Assembly (NCBI RefSeq): GCF_000416985.1
Contig: NZ_ATDL01000015.1
Span: 62,001 to 126,000 of the forward strand
DNA: 64,000 nt
Direction: 5' to 3'
Source of the DNA: Sphingobacterium paucimobilis HER1398
GTDB lineage: Bacteria; Bacteroidota; Bacteroidia; Sphingobacteriales; Sphingobacteriaceae
Positions 46,426 to 54,034 of this stretch are shown one piece after another. Both the position numbers and the translations under genes were made by a program. Below the pieces are notes generated by a model. The model ran no database searches and had not been told where the DNA came from. It saw only the letters and a list, made by a program, of their open reading frames with translations. The stretch's first letter is position 1. Every line of letters starts with the position of its first letter.

Positions 46426-47505
46426 CTAAAACAATTCCTCTTTAACCTGTATCTTGACAAAAGCCATCTTTTGTGTTTTACCTTTTGCAGGAGACGAATT
46501 GAGCGGGTACACCGCAGCATAGTATGTATTCTTATCGGCCCAGAAGGCTTTTTCATCATCCGCTATCTTGAAGTTGGTAAAGTTGACGTACAACAGGCCT
46601 TGCTGCCCTTTTTCCGATGGCACATACCTACTGATCACAAAATCACTGCCGACACTGGAGTTGGACGTAACCCACGACAGGCAGCTTCTGGCCGGAAGAA
46701 CCTGCGGATAGCCAGCAGCATACAGATCATACCTGACCGAAGCGATCGGTTCATAAAACGTGTAGTAAGTCTCATTCGTAGCATCCGAACTTTCGTGAAA
46801 TACCTGTAGTCCCATAAACTTCGATTGCCCGATATACGCATTATAGAACGTACCTTCTTCTTCCGAGGTGTTCTCATACGGGGTGATACGATACGCCTTG
46901 TCTTTATCCGTATACGTCCATATGTTGTTCTTTAATTTGACATCGGGGTTCTTTACCAGGACTTCATCCACTCGATGCGCTGATGCTTTTAGAAACTCCT
47001 GCTCTGATACTTCGGCTATCGTTCCATATGCGTCAAATGATTTATTTTTGAAATCATCCACGGCTTTATAGGTACTGCTTCTGATCTCATCCAGCTTTGC
47101 CCCTTTCAGGGTCAGATCAAATGAAGCTGTAAATTCCGATTTCAGGACAAAGGCCTGGATACTGTTTGAAATATTATTCTCGATGCTGTAATGTATCGCG
47201 TAGAAGCCACCGACCTCCTCAAAGCCGTAATAATTATCCAGCTTGTGGCGCTGTACCTTGAGGTAAGCCGAGTCCGCACTTGGCGCTATGAAAAAATGAA
47301 CAGAGTCCATCTTGGTAAACAATTGAAAAGGTACCTCCTGTACATTGTCCACCCCCTTTATCTTCTTAAAGTCCGCCAAAGTGACCACCCGCGGTGTAGC
47401 CTGTACTTCCACTTTGTCCGATTCCGTTTTTTTATTCTGCGAATTGCATGCCGTGACTGTACCTACGATGGTAGAGACGAGTAAGAATTGATATAGGGCT
47501 TTCAT
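46426..47505 (-). CDS. Lipoprotein of unknown function
   Basis: A 359-aa protein starting at MKALYQFLLVSTIVGTVTAC (47505), with a lipobox ending VTAC. The upstream frame to 47562 lacks signal-peptide character. The mature protein is beta-rich (YYGFEEVGGFYAIHYSIEN, YYTFYEPIASVRYDLYAAGY). I do not recognise a family. It lies 66 bp upstream of the exported protein on the same strand and may share its transcript. Confidence 0.62.
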   Translation of the reverse strand: MKALYQFLLVSTIVGTVTACNSQNKKTESDKVEVQATPRVVTLADFKKIKGVDNVQEVPFQLFTKMDSVHFFIAPSADSAYLKVQRHKLDNYYGFEEVGGFYAIHYSIENNISNSIQAFVLKSEFTASFDLTLKGAKLDEIRSSTYKAVDDFKNKSFDAYGTIAEVSEQEFLKASAHRVDEVLVKNPDVKLKNNIWTYTDKDKAYRITPYENTSEEEGTFYNAYIGQSKFMGLQVFHESSDATNETYYTFYEPIASVRYDLYAAGYPQVLPARSCLSWVTSNSSVGSDFVISRYVPSEKGQQGLLYVNFTNFKIADDEKAFWADKNTYYAAVYPLNSSPAKGKTQKMAFVKIQVKEELF

Positions 47506-47622
47506 CTGTGCGTGTTCTATTTTATTAGCGAATATATCAGTAATCACAGAATCCAGCAACACATCGACGATATATCACACAAAATTGGCTGAAAACAGGG
47601 ATACCGTTATCAACGATATAAA

Positions 47623-47654
47623 GCTCTTTTCGGCAGAGCTCTGCCAAAAAGAGC
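47623..47654. repeat. 32-bp near-perfect palindrome
   Basis: GCTCTTTTCGGCAGAG / CTCTGCCAAAAAGAGC has no loop and one mismatch; the core GGCAGAGCTCTGCC is perfect. It could extrude as a cruciform or be a terminator read in either direction (A/T runs inside the arms). Confidence 0.6.
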
Positions 47655-47755
47655 GAACAAATCCGCGTTATGGAGTTATGGAAGCCACCTTATTCTCTAC
47701 AGCATATCGAAATATTTATACTGCGGCGGAAAATATGTCAAAAAACACTATCTTT

Positions 47756-47796
47756 ATTATCGCAACCGCCGTTACTGTAACCACGGTTGCGATAAT
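47756..47796. repeat. 41-bp palindrome upstream of the ATPase gene
   Basis: Outer arms ATTATCGCAACCG (47756-47768) and CGGTTGCGATAAT (47784-47796) are perfect 13-mers. Inside are GTTAC-T-GTAAC, separated from the outer arms by 2-base mismatches. It ends 17 bp before the ATPase start and has no T-tract, so a protein-binding or cruciform site is more likely than a terminator. Confidence 0.6.
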
Positions 47797-47813
47797 TAAA
47801 AGTTAGTCCACGG

Positions 47814-49124
47814 ATGAAATTTTATAATAGAGAAAACGAACTTTTGCTCCTTCGAAAAATTGAAGACCGCTCCGAACATGTAGCTCAGATGACTTTTATG
47901 GTGGGCAGAAGGCGTATCGGTAAGACCAGCCTCTTACTCAAAGCATATGAAGACACCCGTCATATTTATCTATTTGTTGCCAAAAAGAGTGAAGCGTTAC
48001 TTTGTTTGGAATTCACAGAGGTTGTAAAACAGAGTCTAGATATTCCCTTTTTCGGTGAAATAAAAACATTCAAAGATTTGTTTGGATGGTTGATGGATTT
48101 ATCAAAGAAACATCATTTTACAGTTATCATCGATGAATTCCAGGAGTTTGCTTCCATCAATAGCGCTATATTCTCGGATATGCAAAAACTATGGGATCTT
48201 CATAAATCCGAAAGTAAAATAAACTTGATATTATGCGGCTCCGTTTATTCCTTGATGATAAAGATTTTTGAAGGAGCGAAAGAACCACTATTTGGACGAG
48301 CCAACAATCGTATCCTGCTCAAATCTTTTGACATTGTTACTTTAAAAGAGATCCTTCAAGATCATTCCCCGCAGTACACGAGCGAAGACCTCCTAGCTTT
48401 CTATATGATAACCGGTGGAGTTGCAAAATATGTAGAACTACTAGTAGAAGCAAATGCATTTACTCAGAATGATATATTAGACACGCTATTATCCGAAAAC
48501 TCACTCTTTTTAGATGAGGGCAGAAATGTACTTATCGAGGAGTTTGGTAAAGATTACGGCAATTATTTCTCCATACTTTCACTCATTGCGTTAGGCAAAA
48601 CAGCGAGAGCCGAAATCGAATCTATTCTAGAAATACAGGTAGGAGGCTTTCTTGATAAGTTGGAGAACGAATACGGACTTATAAAACGTGTTCGTCCTGT
48701 ATTATCAAAACCCAATAGCCGAAGTGTCAAATATAGTATCGAGGATAATTTTTTGAGTTTTTGGTTTAGGTTTATTTACAAGAATCGTAGTGCCGTAGAA
48801 GCGAATAATCTGGGTTACATCAGACAGGTAGTAGACCGAGATTATCCAACCTATTCGGGCAAAATACTTGAAAAATATTTTATCGAAAAGCTTAAATTAG
48901 AAAAAAGCTACAATCTGATAGGCACATATTGGGAGAAACAGAATCAAAACGAGATCGATATTGTAGCCCTCAATGACTTGGATAAGGTCGTACTATTTGC
49001 AGAAGTAAAGCGCAATGCCGAAAAAATAGATATCGATATCTTGAAACAAAAAGCACGGACACTGTGTACCGAACTAAAAAAATACAATCAGAATTTTATA
49101 GGCTACTCCTTAAAAGATATGTAG
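47814..49124 (+). CDS. AAA ATPase with C-terminal nuclease-like DUF234 domain
   Basis: A 436-aa protein of the archaeal-type ATPase family. Walker A is VGRRRIGKTSL (about residues 29-39) and Walker B is FTVIIDEFQEF (about 102-112). A winged-helix-like middle follows. The C-terminal domain has NEIDIVALNDLDKVVLFAEVKR (about residues 378-399), a D...ExK motif as in restriction-like nucleases. It stands alone, behind a large palindrome that may be its target. Such genes are usually mobile orphans of unknown role. Confidence 0.85.
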   Translation: MKFYNRENELLLLRKIEDRSEHVAQMTFMVGRRRIGKTSLLLKAYEDTRHIYLFVAKKSEALLCLEFTEVVKQSLDIPFFGEIKTFKDLFGWLMDLSKKHHFTVIIDEFQEFASINSAIFSDMQKLWDLHKSESKINLILCGSVYSLMIKIFEGAKEPLFGRANNRILLKSFDIVTLKEILQDHSPQYTSEDLLAFYMITGGVAKYVELLVEANAFTQNDILDTLLSENSLFLDEGRNVLIEEFGKDYGNYFSILSLIALGKTARAEIESILEIQVGGFLDKLENEYGLIKRVRPVLSKPNSRSVKYSIEDNFLSFWFRFIYKNRSAVEANNLGYIRQVVDRDYPTYSGKILEKYFIEKLKLEKSYNLIGTYWEKQNQNEIDIVALNDLDKVVLFAEVKRNAEKIDIDILKQKARTLCTELKKYNQNFIGYSLKDM

Positions 49125-49162
49125 TAAACGACAGCACGCCCCAAGTGGACTGGGGCATACTG

Positions 49163-49606
49163 TCACTTCCTCCTCCACCAATAAAACACCACTACTATCG
49201 CGATAATGGCCAATGCCCACAGCCAGCTGGATAGCGGATAGGTGGTTTTCTTGGTATGCGTCAGCTGCTGTACCTGATCGCTTTCAAAACCTAGACTATC
49301 GTAGCTATGCTCTACTGCCGCAACTTGCTGTTTTAACGCACGCTGCTCACCGTATACGATCTGTCCCGAGCGACTCCAAAGGCCGATGTCCGGGTGAAAG
49401 TAAAAGCCACTGTCGCCACTAAAGTACCAGTAGCGGTAGCTGCTGTCTTGGCTATTGACCTGTACCCATGAGGCACTGGCCTCCAGGCGGCTCTGAGACT
49501 GACTATCCAGATGCAGCCGTTCGCTTTTTTCTTTATTTACTCTGCATCCGCAACATACCGTGAAGAGCAGGAAGTATAATATTCTGGTGTTCATATCCAA
49601 ATTCAT
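49163..49606 (-). CDS. Small lipoprotein with C-terminal TM helix (u-spanin-like)
   Basis: A 147-aa protein (an internal ATG at 49594 is also possible). The N-terminus MNTRILYFLLFTVCCGCRV is a lipoprotein-like signal ending in GC, although the -3 residue is Cys and so not canonical. About 90 polar residues follow, then one TM helix SWLWALAIIAIVVVFYWW near the C-terminus with a WRRK cap. An outer-membrane lipid anchor plus an inner-membrane helix is the topology of phage unimolecular spanins. It follows the peptidoglycan hydrolase gene on the same strand. Confidence 0.5.
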   Translation of the reverse strand: MNLDMNTRILYFLLFTVCCGCRVNKEKSERLHLDSQSQSRLEASASWVQVNSQDSSYRYWYFSGDSGFYFHPDIGLWSRSGQIVYGEQRALKQQVAAVEHSYDSLGFESDQVQQLTHTKKTTYPLSSWLWALAIIAIVVVFYWWRRK

Positions 49607-49632
49607 TTACTGTGTATTTTTGTAGAGTACAT

Positions 49633-49672
49633 AGACCCATTCGACTTCGCTGCGCTACGCTCAGGGTGACGT
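49633..49672. repeat. Dispersed intergenic repeat
   Basis: TAGACCCATTCGACTTCGCT... to CTCAGGGTGACGT matches the copy at 45179-45220, about 80% by eye. At 49713-49780 a low-complexity tandem of TAACTTTGTAACTT-type units follows and abuts the hydrolase stop. Confidence 0.6.
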
Positions 49673-49772
49673 GTCTAACTTCTATAATCCCGATAGCTCA
49701 GGACAAGCTCTCATAACTTTGTAACTTCTCTAACTTTGTAACTTTATAACCTTATCACCCTTTTTAACTCCT

Positions 49773-50207
49773 TTAACTCTCACCAACCCAATCCGCATAA
49801 CCATACACTGTCCGTACATGCCTGCGCCGCGATTCTACCCGATCGTTGCTATTGCCTTCGATCGTCAGGATGAACTGTCCCTGCCTTTCTTTGATCAGCC
49901 CCACATGATGGATGCGCCGTAAGCTGCTGCTGTAGATGCCAAAGAGGTCTGCGGGCTGTATCTTATCCGTATCCTTATAGCTTTTGGCTTTGGGAAATAG
50001 AGCAGGCGACCAGGGATTGCGCGGTTGTGAAAGCCCCGACTGCCCATAGCACCAGCTGACAAAGGCAGCGCACCATTCATAGCCTTTGGTTAGTCCAGTG
50101 TAAGCCAGGTATTGTTCGATGCGAGGGCCATCGTTGTTACCAGTTGATTCTTTTACGCCCAGTTCTGCAGAAGCTATAGCTATTATTAAGTTTCTTTTGT
50201 CTTCCAT
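49773..50207 (-). CDS. CHAP-type peptidoglycan hydrolase (TIGR02594-like)
   Basis: A 144-aa protein from ATG 50207 (MEDKRNLIIAIASAELGVKE). It carries WCAAFVSWCYG with the catalytic Cys (about residue 46), HHVGLIKE with the His (about 101) and IEGNSND with the polar third residue (about 117-119), so it looks catalytically complete. It has no signal peptide, as expected of an endolysin delivered by a holin. The frame stays open upstream to 51473 through in-frame copies of its own first 30 codons, but that extension is not a normal gene. Confidence 0.8.
   Translation of the reverse strand: MEDKRNLIIAIASAELGVKESTGNNDGPRIEQYLAYTGLTKGYEWCAAFVSWCYGQSGLSQPRNPWSPALFPKAKSYKDTDKIQPADLFGIYSSSLRRIHHVGLIKERQGQFILTIEGNSNDRVESRRRHVRTVYGYADWVGES
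50118..50207 (-). repeat. R1 copy 1: first 30 codons of the hydrolase gene
   Basis: These 90 bp recur at 50400-50489 and 50718-50807, about 93% identical by eye and all exactly 90 bp. This copy keeps the ATG; the other two have ATT at the start codon (Met to Ile). Confidence 0.85.
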
Positions 50208-50252
50208 GCCAGACGGGCGTGACACTTGGTATCGGCCAAGTGTCCAAGCCTT

Positions 50253-50319
50253 GTCGCTCGAACCTTTTGACTGTACTGTAGTGCTTCCTTCTGCTATTGT
50301 CAAAAGCTTCACAGGCGAC
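50253..50319. repeat. Structured element copy 1 (conserved ends, covarying stem)
   Basis: The ends GTCGC (50253) and GCGAC (50315) enclose an inner stem CTTTTGAC (50264) / GTCAAAAG (50299). A hairpin CACTTGG-TATCGG-CCAAGTG (50223-50242) lies just before it. Confidence 0.6.
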
Positions 50320-50345
50320 ATTAATCCCGATTGTAAGGGAGTTCT

Positions 50346-50489
50346 AGTAGCACTAGCTGAATAAAACGGTCTAGGTTGCGCAAGGCCTAAAGAATTGTCG
50401 ACGCGGGGGCCATCGTTGTTGCCCGTTGATTCTTTTACGCCCAGTTCTGCAGAAGCTATAGCTATTATTAAGTTTCTTTTGTCTTCAAT
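50346..50489 (-). repeat. R2+R1 repeat block, copy A
   Basis: R2 (about 50346-50399: AGTAGCACTAGCT..., CGGTCTAGGTTGCGCAAGGC) followed by R1 copy 2 (50400-50489). The same block recurs at 50664-50807. In the minus-strand frame it encodes AIEDKRN..., then LAQPRPFYSASAT. It is 282 bp from copy 1, a multiple of three. Confidence 0.8.
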
Positions 50490-50567
50490 GGCAAAATGCT
50501 TACCTATTATGCCACTCAAGCCGTGGCGGGGCTCATACTTTTTTCCGCAAAAAGTAAGCAAAAACTC

Positions 50568-50636
50568 GTCGCTGGATATTTTTAAAACAATGGATTGTGC
50601 ATCCTCCTTCAAATTTTTAAAAATATCGAAGGCGAC
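50568..50636. repeat. Structured element copy 2
   Basis: The ends GTCGC (50568) and GCGAC (50632) enclose GATATTTTTA (50575) / TAAAAATATC (50618) and an inner GGAT/ATCC hairpin. A hairpin ACTTTTT-TCCGC-AAAAAGT precedes it (50537-50555). Confidence 0.65.
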
Positions 50637-50663
50637 ATTTCTCGATATTGTACAGATTGAACT

Positions 50664-50807
50664 AGTAGCACTAGCTTTAAAAAACGGTCTAGGTTGCGCA
50701 AGGCGTAAAGAATTGTCAATGCGAGGGCCATCGTTGTTGCCTGTTGATTCCTTTATGCCCAGTTCTGCAGAAGCTATAGCTATTATTAAGTTTCTTTTGT
50801 CCTCAAT
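50664..50807 (-). repeat. R2+R1 repeat block, copy B
   Basis: The second copy of the ~144-bp block, 318 bp from copy A (again in frame). It encodes AIEDKRN, then GIKESTGNNDGPRIDNS and LAQPRPFFKASAT. A third, partial R2 is at 51112-51137. Confidence 0.8.
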
Positions 50808-51012
50808 GGCGGACCACCTAGGCACTTTCCCTTGATAGAAAGTGCCACAAAGATCAATACTATTTAACCTATGTTCATCACGGCTTCGTAAAGCTATCAA
50901 GGCGGTTTCCAAGGTCTCCATTCCTTTTTTCCTCCCCATAGACTGGAACCGAGCTTGCGAGCTCACCGAAGGTAAATCCTTATGTAGTGCAAAATGTGAG
51001 TTTTTGTAAATT

Positions 51013-51081
51013 ATAGCTTTACGGCCTTTGACTCCATATGCTAAAAGGTCATCCTTAACGGGGAACTGCTTCAAAGGCGAT
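51013..51081. repeat. Structured element copy 3
   Basis: Ends ATAGC (51013) and GCGAT (51077), one mismatch, with inner CCTTTGA (51025) / TCAAAGG (51071). The preceding hairpin CACTTTC-CCTTGATA-GAAAGTG lies at 50823-50844. At 51326-51353 a related hairpin, GTTCCTTTTCT/AGAAAAGGAAC, opens a further diverged element. Confidence 0.45.
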
Positions 51082-51391
51082 AGATGAAGTAATTGTACGG
51101 ATCTGCTCTTAGTAGCACTAGCTTTAAAAAACGGCCTAGGCTGTGATGCCGTTAAGAATTTAAATAATGGAACCGTTAAGAAAATCAAACTGTCTGAGCC
51201 AGATACATCGGGCGAGTTTTTGATTTTTAGGATCCAGGATTTGAATTTAGGAGGAGCAGCCAAGCCTTGACCTTTATGGACTTTTGTTTGTATATGGTGT
51301 CCATGAACTCCTTTCAGTCGGTTTGGTTCCTTTTCTGTCAAGAGAAAAGGAACTGGCCCAGCCGCGGCTACAGAGCGGCATAAAACAGGTC

Positions 51392-51793
51392 TTACAACAC
51401 TACCCTCATCACCATTACTCCGGCATAGAGCAGTAAGAAGAATACCGAGAAATAAAGAATACATTGTTGCCATGATGTCAATTGATTAAAATGTGAACGG
51501 AAATTTTTACGGAACGTTTTAAAAGGTTGCCACAGGAGCTCCTGCAACCACAGGCTGCACAGTATCGCTGCCACGCCGATCAGCAGGCCAAATACGGCCA
51601 CCGTAAGGATACCTATATCAAGTATACCCGCCTTGGGATCTACGAAAACCAGCAGTTTCCCTATTAAAGTGAACAGTAAGGTTAATACCACTAACCCACT
51701 GATTAAGTAATATTTCAAATTTGAAAGAAGAAAATTATCTCCAACCTTCCACCTCTGATCGGAAGCGGGCAGTCTGTATGTCCATGTTGCCAT
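51392..51793 (-). CDS. Three-TM small membrane protein (holin-like)
   Basis: A 133-aa protein (MATWTYRLPASDQRW). Three hydrophobic helices lie at about residues 28-50, 60-85 and 108-131, with a basic cytoplasmic-type loop (KTFRKNFRSH) between helices 2 and 3. The size and topology fit a class I holin, but no family was recognised. On the same strand it precedes the peptidoglycan hydrolase and spanin-like genes, which is the basis for the holin suggestion. Confidence 0.6.
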   Translation of the reverse strand: MATWTYRLPASDQRWKVGDNFLLSNLKYYLISGLVVLTLLFTLIGKLLVFVDPKAGILDIGILTVAVFGLLIGVAAILCSLWLQELLWQPFKTFRKNFRSHFNQLTSWQQCILYFSVFFLLLYAGVMVMRVVL

Positions 51794-51903
51794 TTTTATT
51801 AGTATTTAGTAATTGTAAAGTTATAGCTGTTATGAGAGCATCTCCCGAACTATCGGCATCAGGAAGGGCCCGAAGGCCCATTCCAATAGTGTTCTCACAA
51901 GCA

Positions 51904-52500
51904 CTAATCTACAGTGGCATCCTCACCGTAGTCTTTGATCTCTACAGCTTTCTTGCCAGGGGTATCCGTCAGCGTAATTCTGTACTTCGAATTTTCGTAA
52001 TCGGGATTCTCCTCAGTCATGGTATAGTTCCAATGCGTATTTGTGGTGTCAAGTGGTGCGACTGTGGCTGCTCCACTCTCGACAACCACATCACTAGCAT
52101 TAAGCACTTCTATTTTGACACTGAGGACCTGAAGTACGTCTTTGATCAACAAGGAGATCTTTTCACCTGCATTACCTTGGTACCCCATATCATCCAGTAG
52201 TGCTACATAGGGCTTTACGAGATAATCTCTAAAGGCTACGTTATAAGCCGTCTGATTGACATTGGCCTTTGCCTGGTAAGCTTGCTTGAGCTGCGGATCC
52301 TGTATTGCTGCTTTAGCGTACAGTGCGGCTCTTGTAAACTTGTTCATGACAGACTGTTGATCGCTCGAATACTCGCGGTTCGTCTTCTGCCGGGCTCTTT
52401 TAGCGATAATAGTCTGATCGCCTTTTAATCGAAACACAAGGTTCCGTCCTACTCGACCTGATGTGCCCTGCATGATCAGGTTGTCTTTTGATTTTGCCAT
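51904..52500 (-). CDS. Conserved Bacteroidota protein of unknown function
   Basis: A 198-aa protein. It has a Gly-rich N-terminus with GTSGRVGRNLVFRLKGDQTI, then a conserved helical part (NKFTRAALYAKAAIQDP), and a beta-rich C-terminal domain (VLQVLSVKIEVLNASDVVVE). The GRVG...LVFR pattern resembles proteins annotated with DUF6266-like N-termini and often found next to TIGR02594 hydrolases. There is no signal peptide. It could be structural or a cargo protein. Confidence 0.65.
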   Translation of the reverse strand: MAKSKDNLIMQGTSGRVGRNLVFRLKGDQTIIAKRARQKTNREYSSDQQSVMNKFTRAALYAKAAIQDPQLKQAYQAKANVNQTAYNVAFRDYLVKPYVALLDDMGYQGNAGEKISLLIKDVLQVLSVKIEVLNASDVVVESGAATVAPLDTTNTHWNYTMTEENPDYENSKYRITLTDTPGKKAVEIKDYGEDATVD

Positions 52501-53122
52501 TTTAAAAAAATTATTTGACGTTTATAATTCTGTTTGTGCAAGCCTGCTACCGGGGCGCCTTCCGATGTGCTTACGAAACAAAGGTTCAAACAAAACACCA
52601 TAAAACAATGACTGCTAATTAATTGCGACCATATAAAACGAAAAAAGAAGAAAAAGGAAGGAATAGGAAGCTCTCTTGTCTTGCGTACCAGACGTGCACC
52701 TTGTTTCCTTCGGAGATTGCTTCGCAATTTTTCCCAAAAAGAAGCAAGAAGCAGTAAAACTCGTCACTGAAATCTTTTGGCTGTATGGCCAGTGAATCCC
52801 ATTACAGTTACCAAAAAATTCGAAGGTGGCAGTTGAAGTGTGTATAAGCTTCAGCTGTTAAAGATGTACTGTTGTTATGTGGTTGTTGTGTCAAACATGT
52901 GTGGTTATTGTGTCAAACATGTATCGTTATTGTGTCAAACATGTGTCGTTATTGTGTGGCCGTTGTTTCTTTTAGGTGTTCTTTATGTTCTTTTTATGGG
53001 TATTTCCTATTCATAGAAGGTTTATAGACGGTTCATAGGATGTAAGAAGTCCCTTCACTACGATCGCAATGACGGGACGAACCAGATTCTTCGAAGGTTA
53101 AATTTAAGCACCTGTAATTCTA
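52501..53122. repeat. Gene-free repeat region with a 22-bp tandem repeat
   Basis: There is no credible gene. At 52763-52830 lies a fourth copy of the structured element (GTCAC...GTGGC ends, CTTTTGG/CCAAAA stem). At 52881-52960 a 22-bp unit (GTTATTGTGTCAAACATGTGTC-like) occurs 3.5 times without spacers. At 53015-53045 ~11-bp TTCATAGAAGG units follow, then a REP-like fragment near 53060. Confidence 0.7.
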
Positions 53123-53431
53123 CTAGATAGAAGACTCCGTCTCTGGTTTTCGTTTATATTTCTTTATGGTTTTGAGGATTTCTTCGGTAAGATAGTAGTC
53201 CTTGGCGTCGAGTTCATAGGAGGTAAACAGCTTTTTGAGTCGATAGAACTTGGTATCGGCTACTTTAAAGATCTCTTTGAGGTCGGCATTATCGATGATC
53301 ATCTTTTTCAACATCTCTTTGTCGGTAGGGGTTGATAACGAAATCAGCTTTCCAATAAGCTGGTTCTGTTTTTTTGTCAACTTCAATCTTTTCTTGTCAT
53401 GTTGAATCAATACTTTGATTAACTGCTCCAT
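53123..53431 (-). CDS. Small basic HTH-like protein
   Basis: A 102-aa lysine-rich protein. The N-terminus is helical (MEQLIKVLIQHDKKRLKLTK); the segment DLKEIFKVADTKFYRLKKLF followed by YYLTEEILKTI resembles a MerR/excisionase-type helix-turn-helix, so DNA binding is possible. It follows the 192-aa gene by 22 bp on the same strand. Confidence 0.6.
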   Translation of the reverse strand: MEQLIKVLIQHDKKRLKLTKKQNQLIGKLISLSTPTDKEMLKKMIIDNADLKEIFKVADTKFYRLKKLFTSYELDAKDYYLTEEILKTIKKYKRKPETESSI

Positions 53432-53453
53432 AATAGCTGTGGTCTAGGTTATC

Positions 53454-54032
53454 CTACATTGTTTTATCCTGATAACGTTTAAGCTGCACCAGCATTTCTT
53501 CGAGCAACTTGCGCAAGTTGATGATGGTATATCGATCCAGCTCGCTATACTTCTTACGCAGGCTTTCGTACGATAGGCTGTCTTGTGCATTTGTTCTAAA
53601 GCTTGTCTGCAGAAAATAGAAATAGGGTTTTAGCTGCTGCTCGGCGAGTATGCCTGTATCCCGTGCCAACCGCAACAATAAGAGTATCTGCCGCACTGTA
53701 AGCCCTACAGTACACTTTCCTTTATCTGTATGCACTAGCTCTGCAAAGCCACTTAACCACTGTCTGTAAAACATTATCTGGTCCTGGAAAAAGCTTTCGT
53801 AAGCGGCCTGCTTAATGCCTGACAGTTTTATAGCGCCCTGCAACTCTACACGGACGTCAATCTGCTCCTGCATATCCGAACAGCACTGACGGAGTGCTGC
53901 CATAAACTCCATAATCTGTCCATTAAAAGCCAACAGTTCCTTCTCCCGGTCTATTGCAGCGCCTTCATTCTGCAGCTCCAGCAGCCGTGATCGTATACTC
54001 TGCAACTGATGCTGTAACGCTGTATCTGACAT
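53454..54032 (-). CDS. Helical protein of unknown function
   Basis: A 192-aa all-helical soluble protein with an N-terminal coiled coil (QLQSIRSRLLELQNEGAAID), a Cys pair (RQCCSDMQEQI) and a C-terminal part (GLTVRQILLLLRLARDTGIL, then LSYESLRKKYSELDRYTI) that recalls RteC-like regulators of Bacteroidota mobile elements. The match is only by pattern. It begins 2 bp after the LytTR gene and is clearly co-transcribed. Confidence 0.6.
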   Translation of the reverse strand: MSDTALQHQLQSIRSRLLELQNEGAAIDREKELLAFNGQIMEFMAALRQCCSDMQEQIDVRVELQGAIKLSGIKQAAYESFFQDQIMFYRQWLSGFAELVHTDKGKCTVGLTVRQILLLLRLARDTGILAEQQLKPYFYFLQTSFRTNAQDSLSYESLRKKYSELDRYTIINLRKLLEEMLVQLKRYQDKTM

Positions 54033-54034
54033 TT

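Noticed and set aside
47585..47806. A 73-aa protein-like frame
   Set aside because: It runs through both large palindromes, and its composition follows the palindrome sequence, not a protein family.
50253..50636. Integron attC sites
   Set aside because: The constant ends and variable pairing centre are suggestive, but there is no GTTRRRY core, no integrase, and the cassettes are copies of one gene's start.
49773..51473. A single 566-codon gene for the hydrolase
   Set aside because: Its first ~28 codons are the membrane protein's end read in another frame, and the middle is repeats and hairpin elements. Only 49773-50207 has enzyme motifs.
49000..52600. A complete prophage
   Set aside because: Only lysis-like genes are seen, with no integrase, terminase, portal, capsid or tail genes in the window.
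52881..52960. A CRISPR array
   Set aside because: Copies are 22 bp, adjacent and without spacers, and no cas genes are present.
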